Source of the DNA: Deltaproteobacteria bacterium
Lineage (GTDB): Bacteria; Desulfobacterota; GWC2-55-46; JADFVP01
Reading direction: 5' to 3'
NCBI GenBank assembly: GCA_024275045.1
Contig: JAJRZX010000018.1
Span: 1 to 44,549 of the forward strand
Length of the DNA stretch: 44,549 bases
Shown one piece after another: positions 8,235-16,303 of the stretch (position 1 is the first letter of the stretch; every line of letters starts with the position of its first letter). Under the pieces are notes generated by a model. That model did not search any database. It was not told the DNA's origin and saw nothing but the letters and a program-made list of their open reading frames with translations. Both the position numbers and the translations under genes were made by a program.

Positions 8235-10664
8235 TTATAACCCCTTGTTTTGAGCTATTGTAAGGGCCTCGGCCCAGTCGCCGTAGGAGTTGTCTTTTTT
8301 CTTAAGCTCCTTTACGGACCTAAGCGCCTCTTCGCCCATGCCGGCGCCTGCATAACTAAGTGATAGGCGGTACCGCGCCCACCTCTCGGTAACAGCAGAG
8401 ACCTTATCAGCCATCTCGGCAGCCTTTGAGTAAGCGTCTATGGCTGAGGCGTATCCCCCGGATAGAAATAGGGTGTCTCCGTACCCGGTCTCCGCTCTCA
8501 TAAGGCCGGTCTTGTCACCGCTGTGTTTAAACTCAGCAATTGCCTCTGAATAAAGGGACATAGCCTTGTCCCACTCGGCAAGTTCATTATAGGCACGGGC
8601 CCTCATGAGCAGAATTGGCCCCTCGGTTCTGCCGCGGCCAAGACTTATCACCTCTCTGTAATTACCCTTCAGGTACTGCGTCTCCAGGTAATAATCAGCC
8701 CAGAGAGCAGAGTTCTCTCTGCCTCTAAGATCCGGCTTTGTATCCTTAAGCAGCTTTTCCGCGGCCTCAAAGTCTCTCTGGTCAAGGTAGATTCGTGTCA
8801 GTAAAAGACCTGCCTTAACCCTTACGTTGAGGCGGCCTATTTTCTCTGCTTTGCCAAGGGCCAGAACCGCATCAGGAGTAAGCCCTATCCTCATGAGCGC
8901 TTCACCAACGCGTAAAAAATTCTCAGCCCGCTTGCCAAAGGATATCCAGTGGCCATAGCGGTAATTAACAGTTGCCAGATGAAGCCACTTTTTTTCCCTG
9001 TACAGGTCAACAACCCAGTTATAGGATATCTTTGAGCGGAGCAGCCCCACCATATCCGCACCTGTGGCAAAAGGATAACGAATAAAAAAATCATCAAGGG
9101 CCTTCATGGCCTCGCTGTGCTCACCCAGATCCTCATACACTTCTGAGAGTGATAGTAGGGCCTCAGGCGAACCTATGGACCTTGCGCCTGCCACCTCCTT
9201 ATAAAGGTCTCTTGCCTTTATGAGGATATTACCCTCATAAGCGTAATAATCGGCAAGGGCAAGCACTGCCATGGAAGAGCCCTCGCTGTCTCCGCTTTTT
9301 TGAATCGCAGTGTAACCGGCAACAGCCTCGTCAACCTCACCACGGGCAAGGGCTGTATCCGCCTCTCTAAGAGCGAAAAAAGACTCTATAAAAGACTTGC
9401 CTCTAAACCTTGATTTAAGGGACTTAAAATCACGGGCAGCGCCTTTGTAATCGCCGCGCAGCATCTTTAAATCCGCAAGTCCCATAAGGCTTAACGGGTC
9501 TCTGAGGTTCTCAAGTTTGGAGTACCTGGACCAAGCCGCCTTCAGCTCTCCCTTTAAGACCAGAGAGTTGGCAAGCCAGGCCGCGGCCTCTTCGGAGCCC
9601 TCTCTCTCCGCCTTTCTGAACCACTTGCCCGCCTCACCCACATGGCCGGAAAAAAAGAGTACCCGCCCTCTGCCAAGGGCGGCAATGGCCTTGAGTTTTT
9701 TCACGCTCCCGGCATCATATGCCATTGCATAGTAGGCCAGAGACTCGGGGTAAAGCCCCTCTCTCTCATATGATGAGGCAAGAAGAAAGTGCGCCATTGG
9801 CGTAAAATAATTATTCGATATACGCAGCAGATCCTGCTCAACCTCGGTATTGGTAAGGTCTCTCTCAGTAAGTACGATTATGTCCTGAAGGGTTCGTGCA
9901 GAGGAGATCTCCCCCTTTTCAGTAAGGGTCCTGAGGTAAAAGGGGGCGTCCATGGACTCTTCCCAGTGCGCAACTTGCGTTAACGGCAGATACTCACGCA
10001 GTTCATCAAGGGCAGGGTCAGGGATATTAACGTAGTAATAATCTTTCAGGCGGCGTACCGTCTCTACTCTATACCTCCATCTCCAGCCTTTGTTAAATGC
10101 CAGAGAACGTCCGGCTGCTCTGCCGCCTGCCCTGCGGCCGAGCTTTGTACTCTGAGGTTTCTTTGTCGTGTGAGCCACGGAGTGCTTTTTCTCGTGAGAG
10201 GGCTTTGCCGCCGCAAGGGAGCGTCCGTGAGCTTTAGAGTGTTTTACGGAGCCGGCAGAGGGGTGCGCTTTATCAGGATACATATCCACGAGAATCCTGT
10301 AAGGCTTCTCCATTGTCCAGAACCTGACCCTTGCCGGCTCCTTCTTAAGGTTCAGAAAAAAACTCGTTACACGGACTTTGTCCTTGATTCTCGTTTCAAC
10401 CTTTATGAGCCTGAAAAAATCAGTACCCGCATAACCACCGGAAAACCCGCTGGAGTCTATGCCTGAGACCAAGACCTCAAGGGTTTTGCCGGATTTTTTC
10501 GTACTGTATACGGCCTCATCCCGAAGCTCTATTACGAGCCTGTGAAAGTCACTGTGCACACCGGCCCTTGTAGAGACAATATCCCCTGCGCCACCTCCGT
10601 ATGCCGGCAGACCCGAGCAGAGTGATAGTACAGGTATTATGATAAGATACAGGATATACTTCAA
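8235..10664 (-). CDS. Secreted or periplasmic AMIN/TPR-repeat protein in the flrBC operon
   Basis: This is a protein of about 809 residues that starts KYILYLIIIPVLSLCSGLPA, a Sec signal peptide. Next comes an AMIN-like beta-rich domain (about 30-115: HSDFHRLVIELRDEAVYSTKKSG, then RILVDMYPDK). A basic, histidine-rich linker follows (HSKAHGRSLAAAKPSHEKKHS), then a long array of TPR-like helical repeats to the C-terminus (for example YPESLAYYAMAYDAG and SAIDAYSKAAEMAD). AMIN domains usually bind cell-envelope components, and TPRs mediate protein contacts. I chose the TTG start at 10662-10664: it follows GGAGGAG and lies inside the predicted transcript, whereas the longer in-frame start at 10736 lies upstream of the sigma-54 site. 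It is the first gene of the operon with the kinase and regulator. Function is unknown. Confidence 0.8.
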   Translation of the reverse strand: MKYILYLIIIPVLSLCSGLPAYGGGAGDIVSTRAGVHSDFHRLVIELRDEAVYSTKKSGKTLEVLVSGIDSSGFSGGYAGTDFFRLIKVETRIKDKVRVTSFFLNLKKEPARVRFWTMEKPYRILVDMYPDKAHPSAGSVKHSKAHGRSLAAAKPSHEKKHSVAHTTKKPQSTKLGRRAGGRAAGRSLAFNKGWRWRYRVETVRRLKDYYYVNIPDPALDELREYLPLTQVAHWEESMDAPFYLRTLTEKGEISSARTLQDIIVLTERDLTNTEVEQDLLRISNNYFTPMAHFLLASSYEREGLYPESLAYYAMAYDAGSVKKLKAIAALGRGRVLFFSGHVGEAGKWFRKAEREGSEEAAAWLANSLVLKGELKAAWSRYSKLENLRDPLSLMGLADLKMLRGDYKGAARDFKSLKSRFRGKSFIESFFALREADTALARGEVDEAVAGYTAIQKSGDSEGSSMAVLALADYYAYEGNILIKARDLYKEVAGARSIGSPEALLSLSEVYEDLGEHSEAMKALDDFFIRYPFATGADMVGLLRSKISYNWVVDLYREKKWLHLATVNYRYGHWISFGKRAENFLRVGEALMRIGLTPDAVLALGKAEKIGRLNVRVKAGLLLTRIYLDQRDFEAAEKLLKDTKPDLRGRENSALWADYYLETQYLKGNYREVISLGRGRTEGPILLMRARAYNELAEWDKAMSLYSEAIAEFKHSGDKTGLMRAETGYGDTLFLSGGYASAIDAYSKAAEMADKVSAVTERWARYRLSLSYAGAGMGEEALRSVKELKKKDNSYGDWAEALTIAQNKGL

Positions 10665-10693
10665 CAGTCTTACTCCTCCATGGTAAGTAGAGA

Positions 10694-10709
10694 CGCAACA
10701 AACATGCCA
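10694..10709 (-). promoter_or_regulatory. Sigma-54 promoter for TPR-flrB-flrC operon
   Basis: Minus-strand TGGCATGTTTGTTGCG matches TGGCACGNNNNTTGCW, with the GG and GC elements exactly 10 nt apart. The start of transcription would fall near 10683, leaving about 18 nt with GGAGGAG before the TTG start codon. The -24 element overlaps the right arm of the perfect hairpin at 10704-10729. Confidence 0.8.
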
Positions 10710-10729
10710 CGAGGGCGACCTCGTGGCAT
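10704..10729. terminator. Perfect 11-bp hairpin downstream of flrA, overlapping the sigma-54 site
   Basis: The arms atgccacgagg and cctcgtggcat pair perfectly around a 4-nt loop. On the minus strand it lies about 140 bp after the flrA-like stop and is followed by a moderately T-rich GTTTGTTG. It could end flrA transcription. Because it overlaps the -24 element of the next promoter, it could instead be an operator. The role is uncertain. Confidence 0.5.
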
Positions 10730-10867
10730 CTATCATATAAAAAACTCTTTACCTTGGCAGGAGCGGGGTTTTACGGCGCTATGAGATATACAATCTTGTG
10801 AAGGTGTAGAAGAAAACAGAGAGGAAGTCATAAGACAGACACCCCCGGCATGTTGGGGCCTTGACCA

Positions 10868-12268
10868 TCAGGAATCAAGCCTCAGCCCCTTTCTCTTCAT
10901 CTTTTCTATTAGCGTTGTCCTGTTGAGCTTCAAGAACTTGGCGGCATTTTTCTTAACACCGTGAACCATGCCCAGGGCGTTAATGATGAGGTCAGTCTCG
11001 AATTTATCCACCACGGAATTAAAGTCAAGACCTTCAGGGGAGATATAAACGCGGTAATCAAAACCTTTAACGTGTTTTCTTGATAGAAGAATAGTGGCTT
11101 TCTTGATGTTATCAGGCAGGTCGTTTTCTTCAACCATGCCCTTTTCTTTAAGAACGATAATTCTCTCTATAACATTCTCCATCTCACGCACATTACCGGG
11201 CCACTCGTACTCCTCAAAGAGCCTCATGGCATTTGGGGATACTGTGGTTACGTCTTTGTTCTTGGCCTTTGATATGGTTTTGAGAAAGTGTTTGATGAAG
11301 ACCGGTATGTCTTCTTTTCTCTCTCTTAAGGGGGGCATCTCTATTGGGATAACATTAAGGCGGTAATAGAGGTCTTCGCGGAACTTCTTTTCTTTTATGG
11401 CTTTTGTAAGGTTCTGATTTGTGGCGGCCAGCACTCGGATGTCAACCTTTATGGTCTTTCTTCCCCCCACTCTCTCAAACTCCTTTTCCTGCAGAACCCT
11501 TAGTATCTTTACCTGCAGACCCGGGCTCATGTCGCCTATCTCGTCAAGAAAGACAGTGCCCCCGCTCGCGGCCTCGAATCTGCCGATTTTAGTGGCGATA
11601 GCACCTGTAAAGGCCCCTTTTTCATGACCAAAGAGCTCGCTCTCAAGAAGGTCTTCGGGGATGGCTCCGCAGTTGATGGGGACAAAGGGCTCGCTTGACC
11701 TGTTACTGCCAAAGTGAAGGGCCCTTGCCACTATCTCCTTTCCCGTTCCGCTCTCGCCGAGGATAAGGACAGTGGAGTCCGTATCAGCCACTTTGTTTAT
11801 AATGCTTCTTACATGTTCTATTTTTTCGCTTGTGCCAAGAATACGGTCCATGAGTTTACGGCTTATATTACGTTTAAGCCTGAGGTTTTCCGCCGTAAGC
11901 TCGCTAACCTCAAAGGCTTTTTCTATGGTTACAAGAACTTCGACTTTATTGTAAGGTTTTTTGATGTACGAGAAGGCCCCTGCGTTAAGGGCCTCCATGG
12001 CCTTTTTAATGGAGCCGTCACAGGGGATGACAATGGCGCTCGTACTTGGGCTTGCACCTGTGATAGAACGCACGAACTCAATATCGTTTATACCCGTTAG
12101 GTTCAGGTCGGCTATGACAACATTTGGGGTGTTGCGGCGTATATAACTAATGGCCGCGTCAGGTTTTTTGATTGTGTTTACGAGGTAGTCCTCGGCACGA
12201 AATTTTTCTTTAAGAAATTGACACAACGAGCCGTCCTCTTCAACCAGTAGAACATTCCGTTTCCTCAT
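10868..12268 (-). CDS. flrA: Sigma-54-dependent activator, FlrA/FleQ-like flagellar master regulator candidate
   Basis: This is a 466-residue NtrC-family protein. The receiver domain (about 4-118) has E11, D12, D54 and K104, but proline (P82) occupies the usual conserved Thr/Ser position (TSAIVIPCDGSIKKAM). The AAA+ domain has Walker A GESGTGKE (171-178), the GAFTGA loop (218-223) and a Fis-type helix-turn-helix at the C-terminus (GVKKNAAKFLKLNRTTLIEKM). SD AAGGAG precedes the ATG. It stands alone, divergent from motAB, upstream of a sigma-54-promoted operon with a second two-component pair. That arrangement suggests the top-tier regulator, FlrA/FleQ. The assignment rests on context. Confidence 0.82.
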   Translation of the reverse strand: MRKRNVLLVEEDGSLCQFLKEKFRAEDYLVNTIKKPDAAISYIRRNTPNVVIADLNLTGINDIEFVRSITGASPSTSAIVIPCDGSIKKAMEALNAGAFSYIKKPYNKVEVLVTIEKAFEVSELTAENLRLKRNISRKLMDRILGTSEKIEHVRSIINKVADTDSTVLILGESGTGKEIVARALHFGSNRSSEPFVPINCGAIPEDLLESELFGHEKGAFTGAIATKIGRFEAASGGTVFLDEIGDMSPGLQVKILRVLQEKEFERVGGRKTIKVDIRVLAATNQNLTKAIKEKKFREDLYYRLNVIPIEMPPLRERKEDIPVFIKHFLKTISKAKNKDVTTVSPNAMRLFEEYEWPGNVREMENVIERIIVLKEKGMVEENDLPDNIKKATILLSRKHVKGFDYRVYISPEGLDFNSVVDKFETDLIINALGMVHGVKKNAAKFLKLNRTTLIEKMKRKGLRLDS

Positions 12269-12599
12269 GCATATCTCCTTTTATAAGAATATGATCTCGA
12301 GGATGTATCTCATGATGAGAGTGTTTAGTGTGGCGCGGGATGAATGTTCCGTGATGAGAGTTTATTGAAGGCTGTATCCTGTAACGCGGCCTTGAAGAGT
12401 CTGCCTTGTGTGTAATAAAAAAACCATCGCAGCGGCAAAACCCTGTGATAAGAGCATGGCAAAGAAAAACCCGCCAATAAAACAATTACAGATTAACCAT
12501 AAGTACAAAGTAAACCTGCAGCCAAGCACAAGTACACCATACGTACAAGATACCCCCTACAACAGAGTGCATGTTCGCCGGAATGCATCTTAGCCCTGC

Positions 12600-12771
12600 G
12601 GTAAATACAAGTCCGCAAAACAAATCCGCCCGTGTGAGATGCTGCAAGAATACAAGTGCGGACACAAAACAAGTCCGCCCAGGTGCCAGATACCCGCCAG
12701 GGTGTGGATCGGGGTTTCTCAAGGCAACCCCGATGTTCCCCCATCCCCATATACCCGCCAGGGTGTGGATC
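12600..12771. repeat. Repeat cluster with two identical 21-bp copies and a hairpin
   Basis: The sequence atacccgccagggtgtggatc occurs at 12690-12710 and again at 12751-12771, 61 bp apart. Between them, atcggggtt and aaccccgat (12708-12716 and 12726-12734) form a 9-bp stem. A second imperfect pair, tacaagtccgcaaaacaaat-ccgccc and tacaagtgcgg-acaaaacaagtccgccc, covers about 12604-12680. This looks like a piece of a dispersed non-coding repeat element. No transposase is present. Confidence 0.65.
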
Positions 12772-12910
12772 AGGGTGGTGTTTGTCAGAGTAGATTGTGC
12801 CGGGGTTTGATGTGATTCGAGGTGTGAAATTATTGTACTTAAAAGGAGGGGGACTGTCAATATGAAAATTAAATTGTCTGATTTGTGACACAGAGAGGTC
12901 TTTAGCGACA

Positions 12911-12934
12911 ATAAGAGCGGCACTGCGCTCTTAT
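12911..12934. repeat. 9-bp inverted repeat upstream of motA
   Basis: ataagagcg and cgctcttat pair perfectly around gcactg. It lacks a following T-run, so it is not an obvious terminator. It lies about 60 bp upstream of the sigma-28 promoter and might be an operator. Confidence 0.4.
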
Positions 12935-12991
12935 GTGAGGATAGGCTTGGGTTGAGAATGAGAATTCAAGAGATAGAGAAGATTTTTTTTA

Positions 12992-13018
12992 TAAAGTTTT
13001 ACTCTACACATCCGATGT
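12992..13018 (+). promoter_or_regulatory. Sigma-28 (FliA) promoter for motAB
   Basis: TAAAGTTT at 12992-12999, then 11 nt, then TCCGATGT at 13011-13018. The -35 box is a perfect match and the -10 keeps CCGAT of GCCGATAA. Transcription would start near 13025, about 90 nt before motA, as expected for a late-class motor operon. Confidence 0.85.
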
Positions 13019-13116
13019 TTTAAATAGTGGGACGGTTAGGCGGAAGGGCATATCAGCAGTGAATATACAGTTCAAAAAAAACCGCAGAATAACTTTAAAG
13101 AAAGTAAAGGACACTT

Positions 13117-13971
13117 ATGTTTCCTATCATAGGATTAGTCGTTGTCTTTGGCTCGGTTGTTGCCGGCTACCTCCTGGAAGAAGGCAACCTGGCGATTCTT
13201 GTTCAGCCCGTAGAGCTTCTTATCATAGGCGGCTCGGCAGGCGGCGCCCTTGTTATATCATGCCCCTCGAAACTGCTTTTCGGTGTTTTCAAGGCCATCC
13301 CAGGTATTATCAAAGGCGGCTCGCTTAAAAAGTCAAATTACATCTCTTTGCTTACTCTGCTCTACGGCATATTCTCGAAGATAAAAAAAGAGGGTCTTTT
13401 ATCCGTTGAAAAAGATGTGGAAAATCCCAAGACCAGCCCGCTTTTCAAGAGCTGTAAGGATATACTGAAGAACCACCACGCGCTGAATTTTCTCTGCGAC
13501 AATCTGAGGGTATTTATCATCGGCATTAAACCTACGGAGATGGAAGACCTCATGGATATTGAGATGGACTGCCATCATGAGGAAGCGGCGATAACGCCGG
13601 GGATTATTACAAAGGTAGGCGACGCGCTGCCCGGGTTTGGTATTGTGGCGGCTGTGCTGGGCATTGTTATTACCATGGGCAAGATGAGCGACGGCCCTGA
13701 GGTCATAGGGCACAGCGTTGCGGCGGCCCTTGTCGGGACTTTCCTTGGGATACTGCTGAGTTACGGCGTAGTGGGCCCCCTTGGCAGTCACCTTGAACAC
13801 AAGAACAGAGAGGACGGCAAATACATTGAGGCAATAAAGATAGCTCTTCTTGCCTTTGCAAAAGACCTGCCACCGCAGATGGCGGTAGAGGCCGGAAGAA
13901 GGACCATATTCAGTGACGCCCGTCCATCTTTTAAAGACCTTGAGGACGCTATTAAGAAGAAGAAAAAGTAA
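13117..13971 (+). CDS. motA: Flagellar motor stator protein MotA
   Basis: MotA is the ring-forming stator subunit that conducts ions with MotB and pushes on FliG. The 284-residue protein has four hydrophobic segments: two near the N-terminus (3-20 and 32-48) and two after residue 170. The conserved prolines are P172 (DALPGFGIVAAVLG) and P221 (GVVGPLGSHLE), matching E. coli P173 and P222. The cytoplasmic loop has lysines near 90 and E98 in the usual charged region. AAAGGA precedes the ATG. It is followed 36 nt later by motB and preceded by a sigma-28 promoter. Confidence 0.97.
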   Translation: MFPIIGLVVVFGSVVAGYLLEEGNLAILVQPVELLIIGGSAGGALVISCPSKLLFGVFKAIPGIIKGGSLKKSNYISLLTLLYGIFSKIKKEGLLSVEKDVENPKTSPLFKSCKDILKNHHALNFLCDNLRVFIIGIKPTEMEDLMDIEMDCHHEEAAITPGIITKVGDALPGFGIVAAVLGIVITMGKMSDGPEVIGHSVAAALVGTFLGILLSYGVVGPLGSHLEHKNREDGKYIEAIKIALLAFAKDLPPQMAVEAGRRTIFSDARPSFKDLEDAIKKKKK

Positions 13972-14007
13972 TCCCTGTACTTAAGGGAAAAGGTATAAGG
14001 TTTGGTA

Positions 14008-14811
14008 ATGGAAAATAACGAAAACCAGCCAATCATAATAAAGAAGATAATAAAAAAAGGGCACGGAGGCGGTCATCACGGCGGGGCGTGGAAGGTGGCC
14101 TACGCTGATTTTGTTACTGCCATGATGGCTTTTTTCATGGTTCTCTGGCTTGTGGCCATGATGTCCATTGAGGCCAAGAAGGACATGGCCGAGTACTTCA
14201 GGAGTTACACCATATTCGAGGGTACAGAGGCCGGAGGCGGTAAAGGCGTATCCATAATGAGCGGTAACCCAGTAATGCTTAATAAGGCGGCTGATGCTGC
14301 CGTGCCAAAACCAAGCAGCAGCGCTTCGAGCAGTATAAGCATTCTGCTCTCAAGGTCAATAAACACACATCTTCGGGACTTGAAGGATCAGATACTTATA
14401 TTTACCACCAATGACGGCGTAAGGCTTGAGCTTGTGGACCTGGATGACAGCCCCATGTTTGAGCGTGGCGGCGGCAGGCTTGTACAGAGGGGCAAAGAGG
14501 TCTTCAAGGTACTTGCGGAATCACTTAAAAAGATGCCGTACAAGATAGCCATAGAGGGTCATACAGATAGTTTCAAGTTCGCCAATAAGGAACACACAAA
14601 CTGGGAGCTTGCCGCGGAGAGGGCCAACAGCGCGAGAAGGGAGCTTGTAAAAAACGGTCTTGATGAGAAAAGAGTCTCCCGGGTATCGAGTTTCGCGGAC
14701 GTGGTGCCGCTTAACGGAAGGGACACCTTTGATCCCATTAACAGGCGTGTTAGCATCCTTGTGGAGAAGAAAAAGTTCGCCCCCGGAGCGGATGAGGATA
14801 TCTTCAGATAA
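14008..14811 (+). CDS. motB: Flagellar motor stator protein MotB
   Basis: MotB anchors the stator to peptidoglycan and carries the ion-binding aspartate. The 267-residue product has a basic, glycine/histidine-rich cytoplasmic N-terminus, then a single membrane helix with WKVAYADFVTAMMAFFMVLW, where D34 is the expected ion-carrying residue. The C-terminal OmpA-like domain contains IAIEGHTDSFKF and the helix TNWELAAERANSARRELVKNGL. ATG at 14008 is chosen because AAGG lies 7-9 nt upstream; a TTG two codons earlier is less likely. A strong terminator follows at 14841-14876. Confidence 0.97.
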   Translation: MENNENQPIIIKKIIKKGHGGGHHGGAWKVAYADFVTAMMAFFMVLWLVAMMSIEAKKDMAEYFRSYTIFEGTEAGGGKGVSIMSGNPVMLNKAADAAVPKPSSSASSSISILLSRSINTHLRDLKDQILIFTTNDGVRLELVDLDDSPMFERGGGRLVQRGKEVFKVLAESLKKMPYKIAIEGHTDSFKFANKEHTNWELAAERANSARRELVKNGLDEKRVSRVSSFADVVPLNGRDTFDPINRRVSILVEKKKFAPGADEDIFR

Positions 14812-14840
14812 GATGCGCGTTACGATATATCACGGATAAT

Positions 14841-14876
14841 AAAACCCCCTTTGAGATTATCTCAAGGGGGGTTTTT
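14841..14876. terminator. Bidirectional intrinsic terminator between motB and the PilZ gene
   Basis: A 16-bp stem (arms 14841-14856 and 14860-14875, one G-T wobble) closes on a 3-nt loop. It has a T-run on the plus strand and an equivalent T-run on the minus strand from the flanking A tract. It sits between the convergent motB and PilZ genes and can end both transcripts. Confidence 0.92.
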
Positions 14877-14951
14877 ATGGCTTATGGGTACAGTTAAAAA
14901 AAAAATTAAATGAGGTTTATCTCCATGAGAGCCAACCTCTGACACACCTGC

Positions 14952-15536
14952 TCAGTCAGTGTTTTGCCTATCGTCTGTATCTCTGCTGCCGCGGAGCATC
15001 CTTCTCTGCCAGGCAAAGATATAACGCACAATCCTCTCCCTTACCCGGTCGTCCATATCAACAAACTTTATCCCCACCTTCCAGCCACCCTCGATATTAT
15101 CGCATACCCAGACCACCTCTCCGGTGACATCAAGGTCCTGCGTCTGGTTGGGCAGAAATAATTTGATGGCCAGCTCATCGCCCTCGTTGAACTGTTTGTT
15201 GCAGAGTATCTTGAGACCCCCTCCGCTGATGTTCTCTATACGCGCCTCGGGTATCTCAAAACACCGCTCGCTTACTGTCTGTGTGAGCAGGGATTTGAGT
15301 TTACGGTTTATCTCAAGGAGCAGGTTGTACATATCAGGGTCGTCCGATGAGATGGCCTCCACCTTTCTTGAAAAAGATCTGAGCTCCCGTATATTTACGG
15401 CGGTGTCTGTAATATTCACACCCTGCTTGGCCACATAATACACGGGTATACTATCGTCTATCCTTACATACTCGCGATTATTGGAGATCATGCCAACCAT
15501 ATACATCACCTCTTCTCTCTCATTTATATTATCCAT
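14952..15536 (-). CDS. PilZ-domain protein at the end of the fliD operon
   Basis: A 194-residue protein with a C-terminal PilZ domain, a cyclic-di-GMP-binding fold. The second PilZ motif is ENISGGGLKI, near residues 102-111, fitting [DN]xSxxG. The usual arginine-rich first motif (RxxxR) is not directly before it; NREYVR lies near residue 20, before a helical insert (about 45-95). The domain order resembles YcgR-like proteins with a separate N-terminal part. The ATG at 15534-15536 overlaps the stop of the preceding gene by 8 nt, so the two are coupled. The context suggests c-di-GMP control of motility. Whether it binds c-di-GMP is unproven because the arginine motif is displaced. Confidence 0.85.
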   Translation of the reverse strand: MDNINEREEVMYMVGMISNNREYVRIDDSIPVYYVAKQGVNITDTAVNIRELRSFSRKVEAISSDDPDMYNLLLEINRKLKSLLTQTVSERCFEIPEARIENISGGGLKILCNKQFNEGDELAIKLFLPNQTQDLDVTGEVVWVCDNIEGGWKVGIKFVDMDDRVRERIVRYIFAWQRRMLRGSRDTDDRQNTD

Positions 15537-15888
15537 CTTTAGAGTACCTTTGTGATTTCACGTTAACCATAGGCGAAACATAGGCCCTGTGTGCCCTGGT
15601 ACAATGTAATAGTTTCTGCAGTTCACGGCTTGTCTCTTCAAGGGCGCCTTCCATGCATACGCGCAGATCTCCGTCAAAGACAAGTATCTGCCGTATAATA
15701 TCGTGCTCCTCTTTTCTATCGGCCTCTACGGCGCTTATCCTGCTGATTTGCGCGATAATCTCATCACGCTCAAGTATAGACCCCGCAAGTTCAGTAAGGC
15801 GGTTCTCTGAAAAGAGTCCATGCTGGGCCCTGGCAATAGCAAGTAATCTCTTTAGTAAATAAACTCTCTCACCGCTCTTAAGCTCCAT
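15529..15888 (-). CDS. FliT-like small flagellar chaperone candidate
   Basis: A small helical protein of about 119 residues beginning MELKSGERVYLLKRLLAIARAQ. It is directly downstream of fliS, overlapping it by 11 nt, and overlaps the PilZ gene by 8 nt. FliT, the FliD chaperone, is typically encoded here and has this size and all-helical character. Sequence similarity to FliT is too weak to see by eye, so the name is positional. The internal ATG at 15886-15888 is preferred to an upstream in-frame start because it makes a standard short overlap with fliS. Confidence 0.65.
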   Translation of the reverse strand: MELKSGERVYLLKRLLAIARAQHGLFSENRLTELAGSILERDEIIAQISRISAVEADRKEEHDIIRQILVFDGDLRVCMEGALEETSRELQKLLHCTRAHRAYVSPMVNVKSQRYSKDG

Positions 15889-16291
15889 ATCGCGCCCCCG
15901 CTTCAAGGGCAGGTTTTCCTGCGTTCGCGCCTGAGGCAGCAAGTGCGTCCCAGCCCTCCTTTACCTCTGCAAAAAGAGCTGTTACGCCATCTATAATCCT
16001 TACGGAGTTCTGGTTGTTGGCCTCTGCAAGACGGGCCAGAGAGTGTAGATACAGGTCTCTGAGGTTAAGGGCCACCTCGGCGCCGCGTTCCATATCAAGG
16101 GAGTTGCAGAGCTCGCTTATGATTGCAACAGACCTGTTTATGTACTGGCTTCGCTTCTCAATATCATTATCTTTTATAGCCAGCGCAGCAAGCCTGTTGA
16201 ACTTAATCACACCCTCGTAGAGCATCACCACCAGCCGTACCCTGTCAGATGTCATTACCTGAACCTTTTGATAAGCCTTAATACCCTTCAT
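15878..16291 (-). CDS. fliS: Flagellin export chaperone FliS
   Basis: FliS binds the C-terminus of flagellin in the cytoplasm and delivers it to the export gate. The 137-residue protein begins MKGIKAYQKVQVMTSDRVRLVVMLYEGVIKFNRLA, the standard FliS start. It contains KRSQYINRSVAIISELCNSLD and the LRDLYLHSLARLAEANNQNS helix. AGGAGG precedes the ATG. The order fliC-fliD-fliS-fliT is conventional. Confidence 0.96.
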   Translation of the reverse strand: MKGIKAYQKVQVMTSDRVRLVVMLYEGVIKFNRLAALAIKDNDIEKRSQYINRSVAIISELCNSLDMERGAEVALNLRDLYLHSLARLAEANNQNSVRIIDGVTALFAEVKEGWDALAASGANAGKPALEAGARYGA

Positions 16292-16303
16292 CCAACCTCC
16301 TCC

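Larger units (their letters stand above)
12269..13116. other. Non-coding divergent region between flrA and motA
   Basis: This stretch of about 850 bp contains no convincing gene. It holds the direct and imperfect repeats and a hairpin at 12600-12771, a 9-bp inverted repeat at 12911-12934 (ataagagcg and cgctcttat around a 6-nt loop), the sigma-28 promoter at 12992-13018 and the motA leader. Several open frames over 12486-12923 overlap each other and resemble no protein family I recognise. Confidence 0.7.

Noticed and set aside
12862-12888. Eight-codon open frame MKIKLSDL on the plus strand after AGGAGGGGG
   Set aside because: The spacing to the start is long (about 11 nt), no attenuator follows clearly, and it lies upstream of the sigma-28 start, so it would not be in the motA transcript.
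12486-12923. Overlapping open frames of 130-145 codons on the minus strand, and one on the plus strand
   Set aside because: They share the same repeat-rich DNA in different frames, have no family resemblance and no convincing ribosome-binding site.
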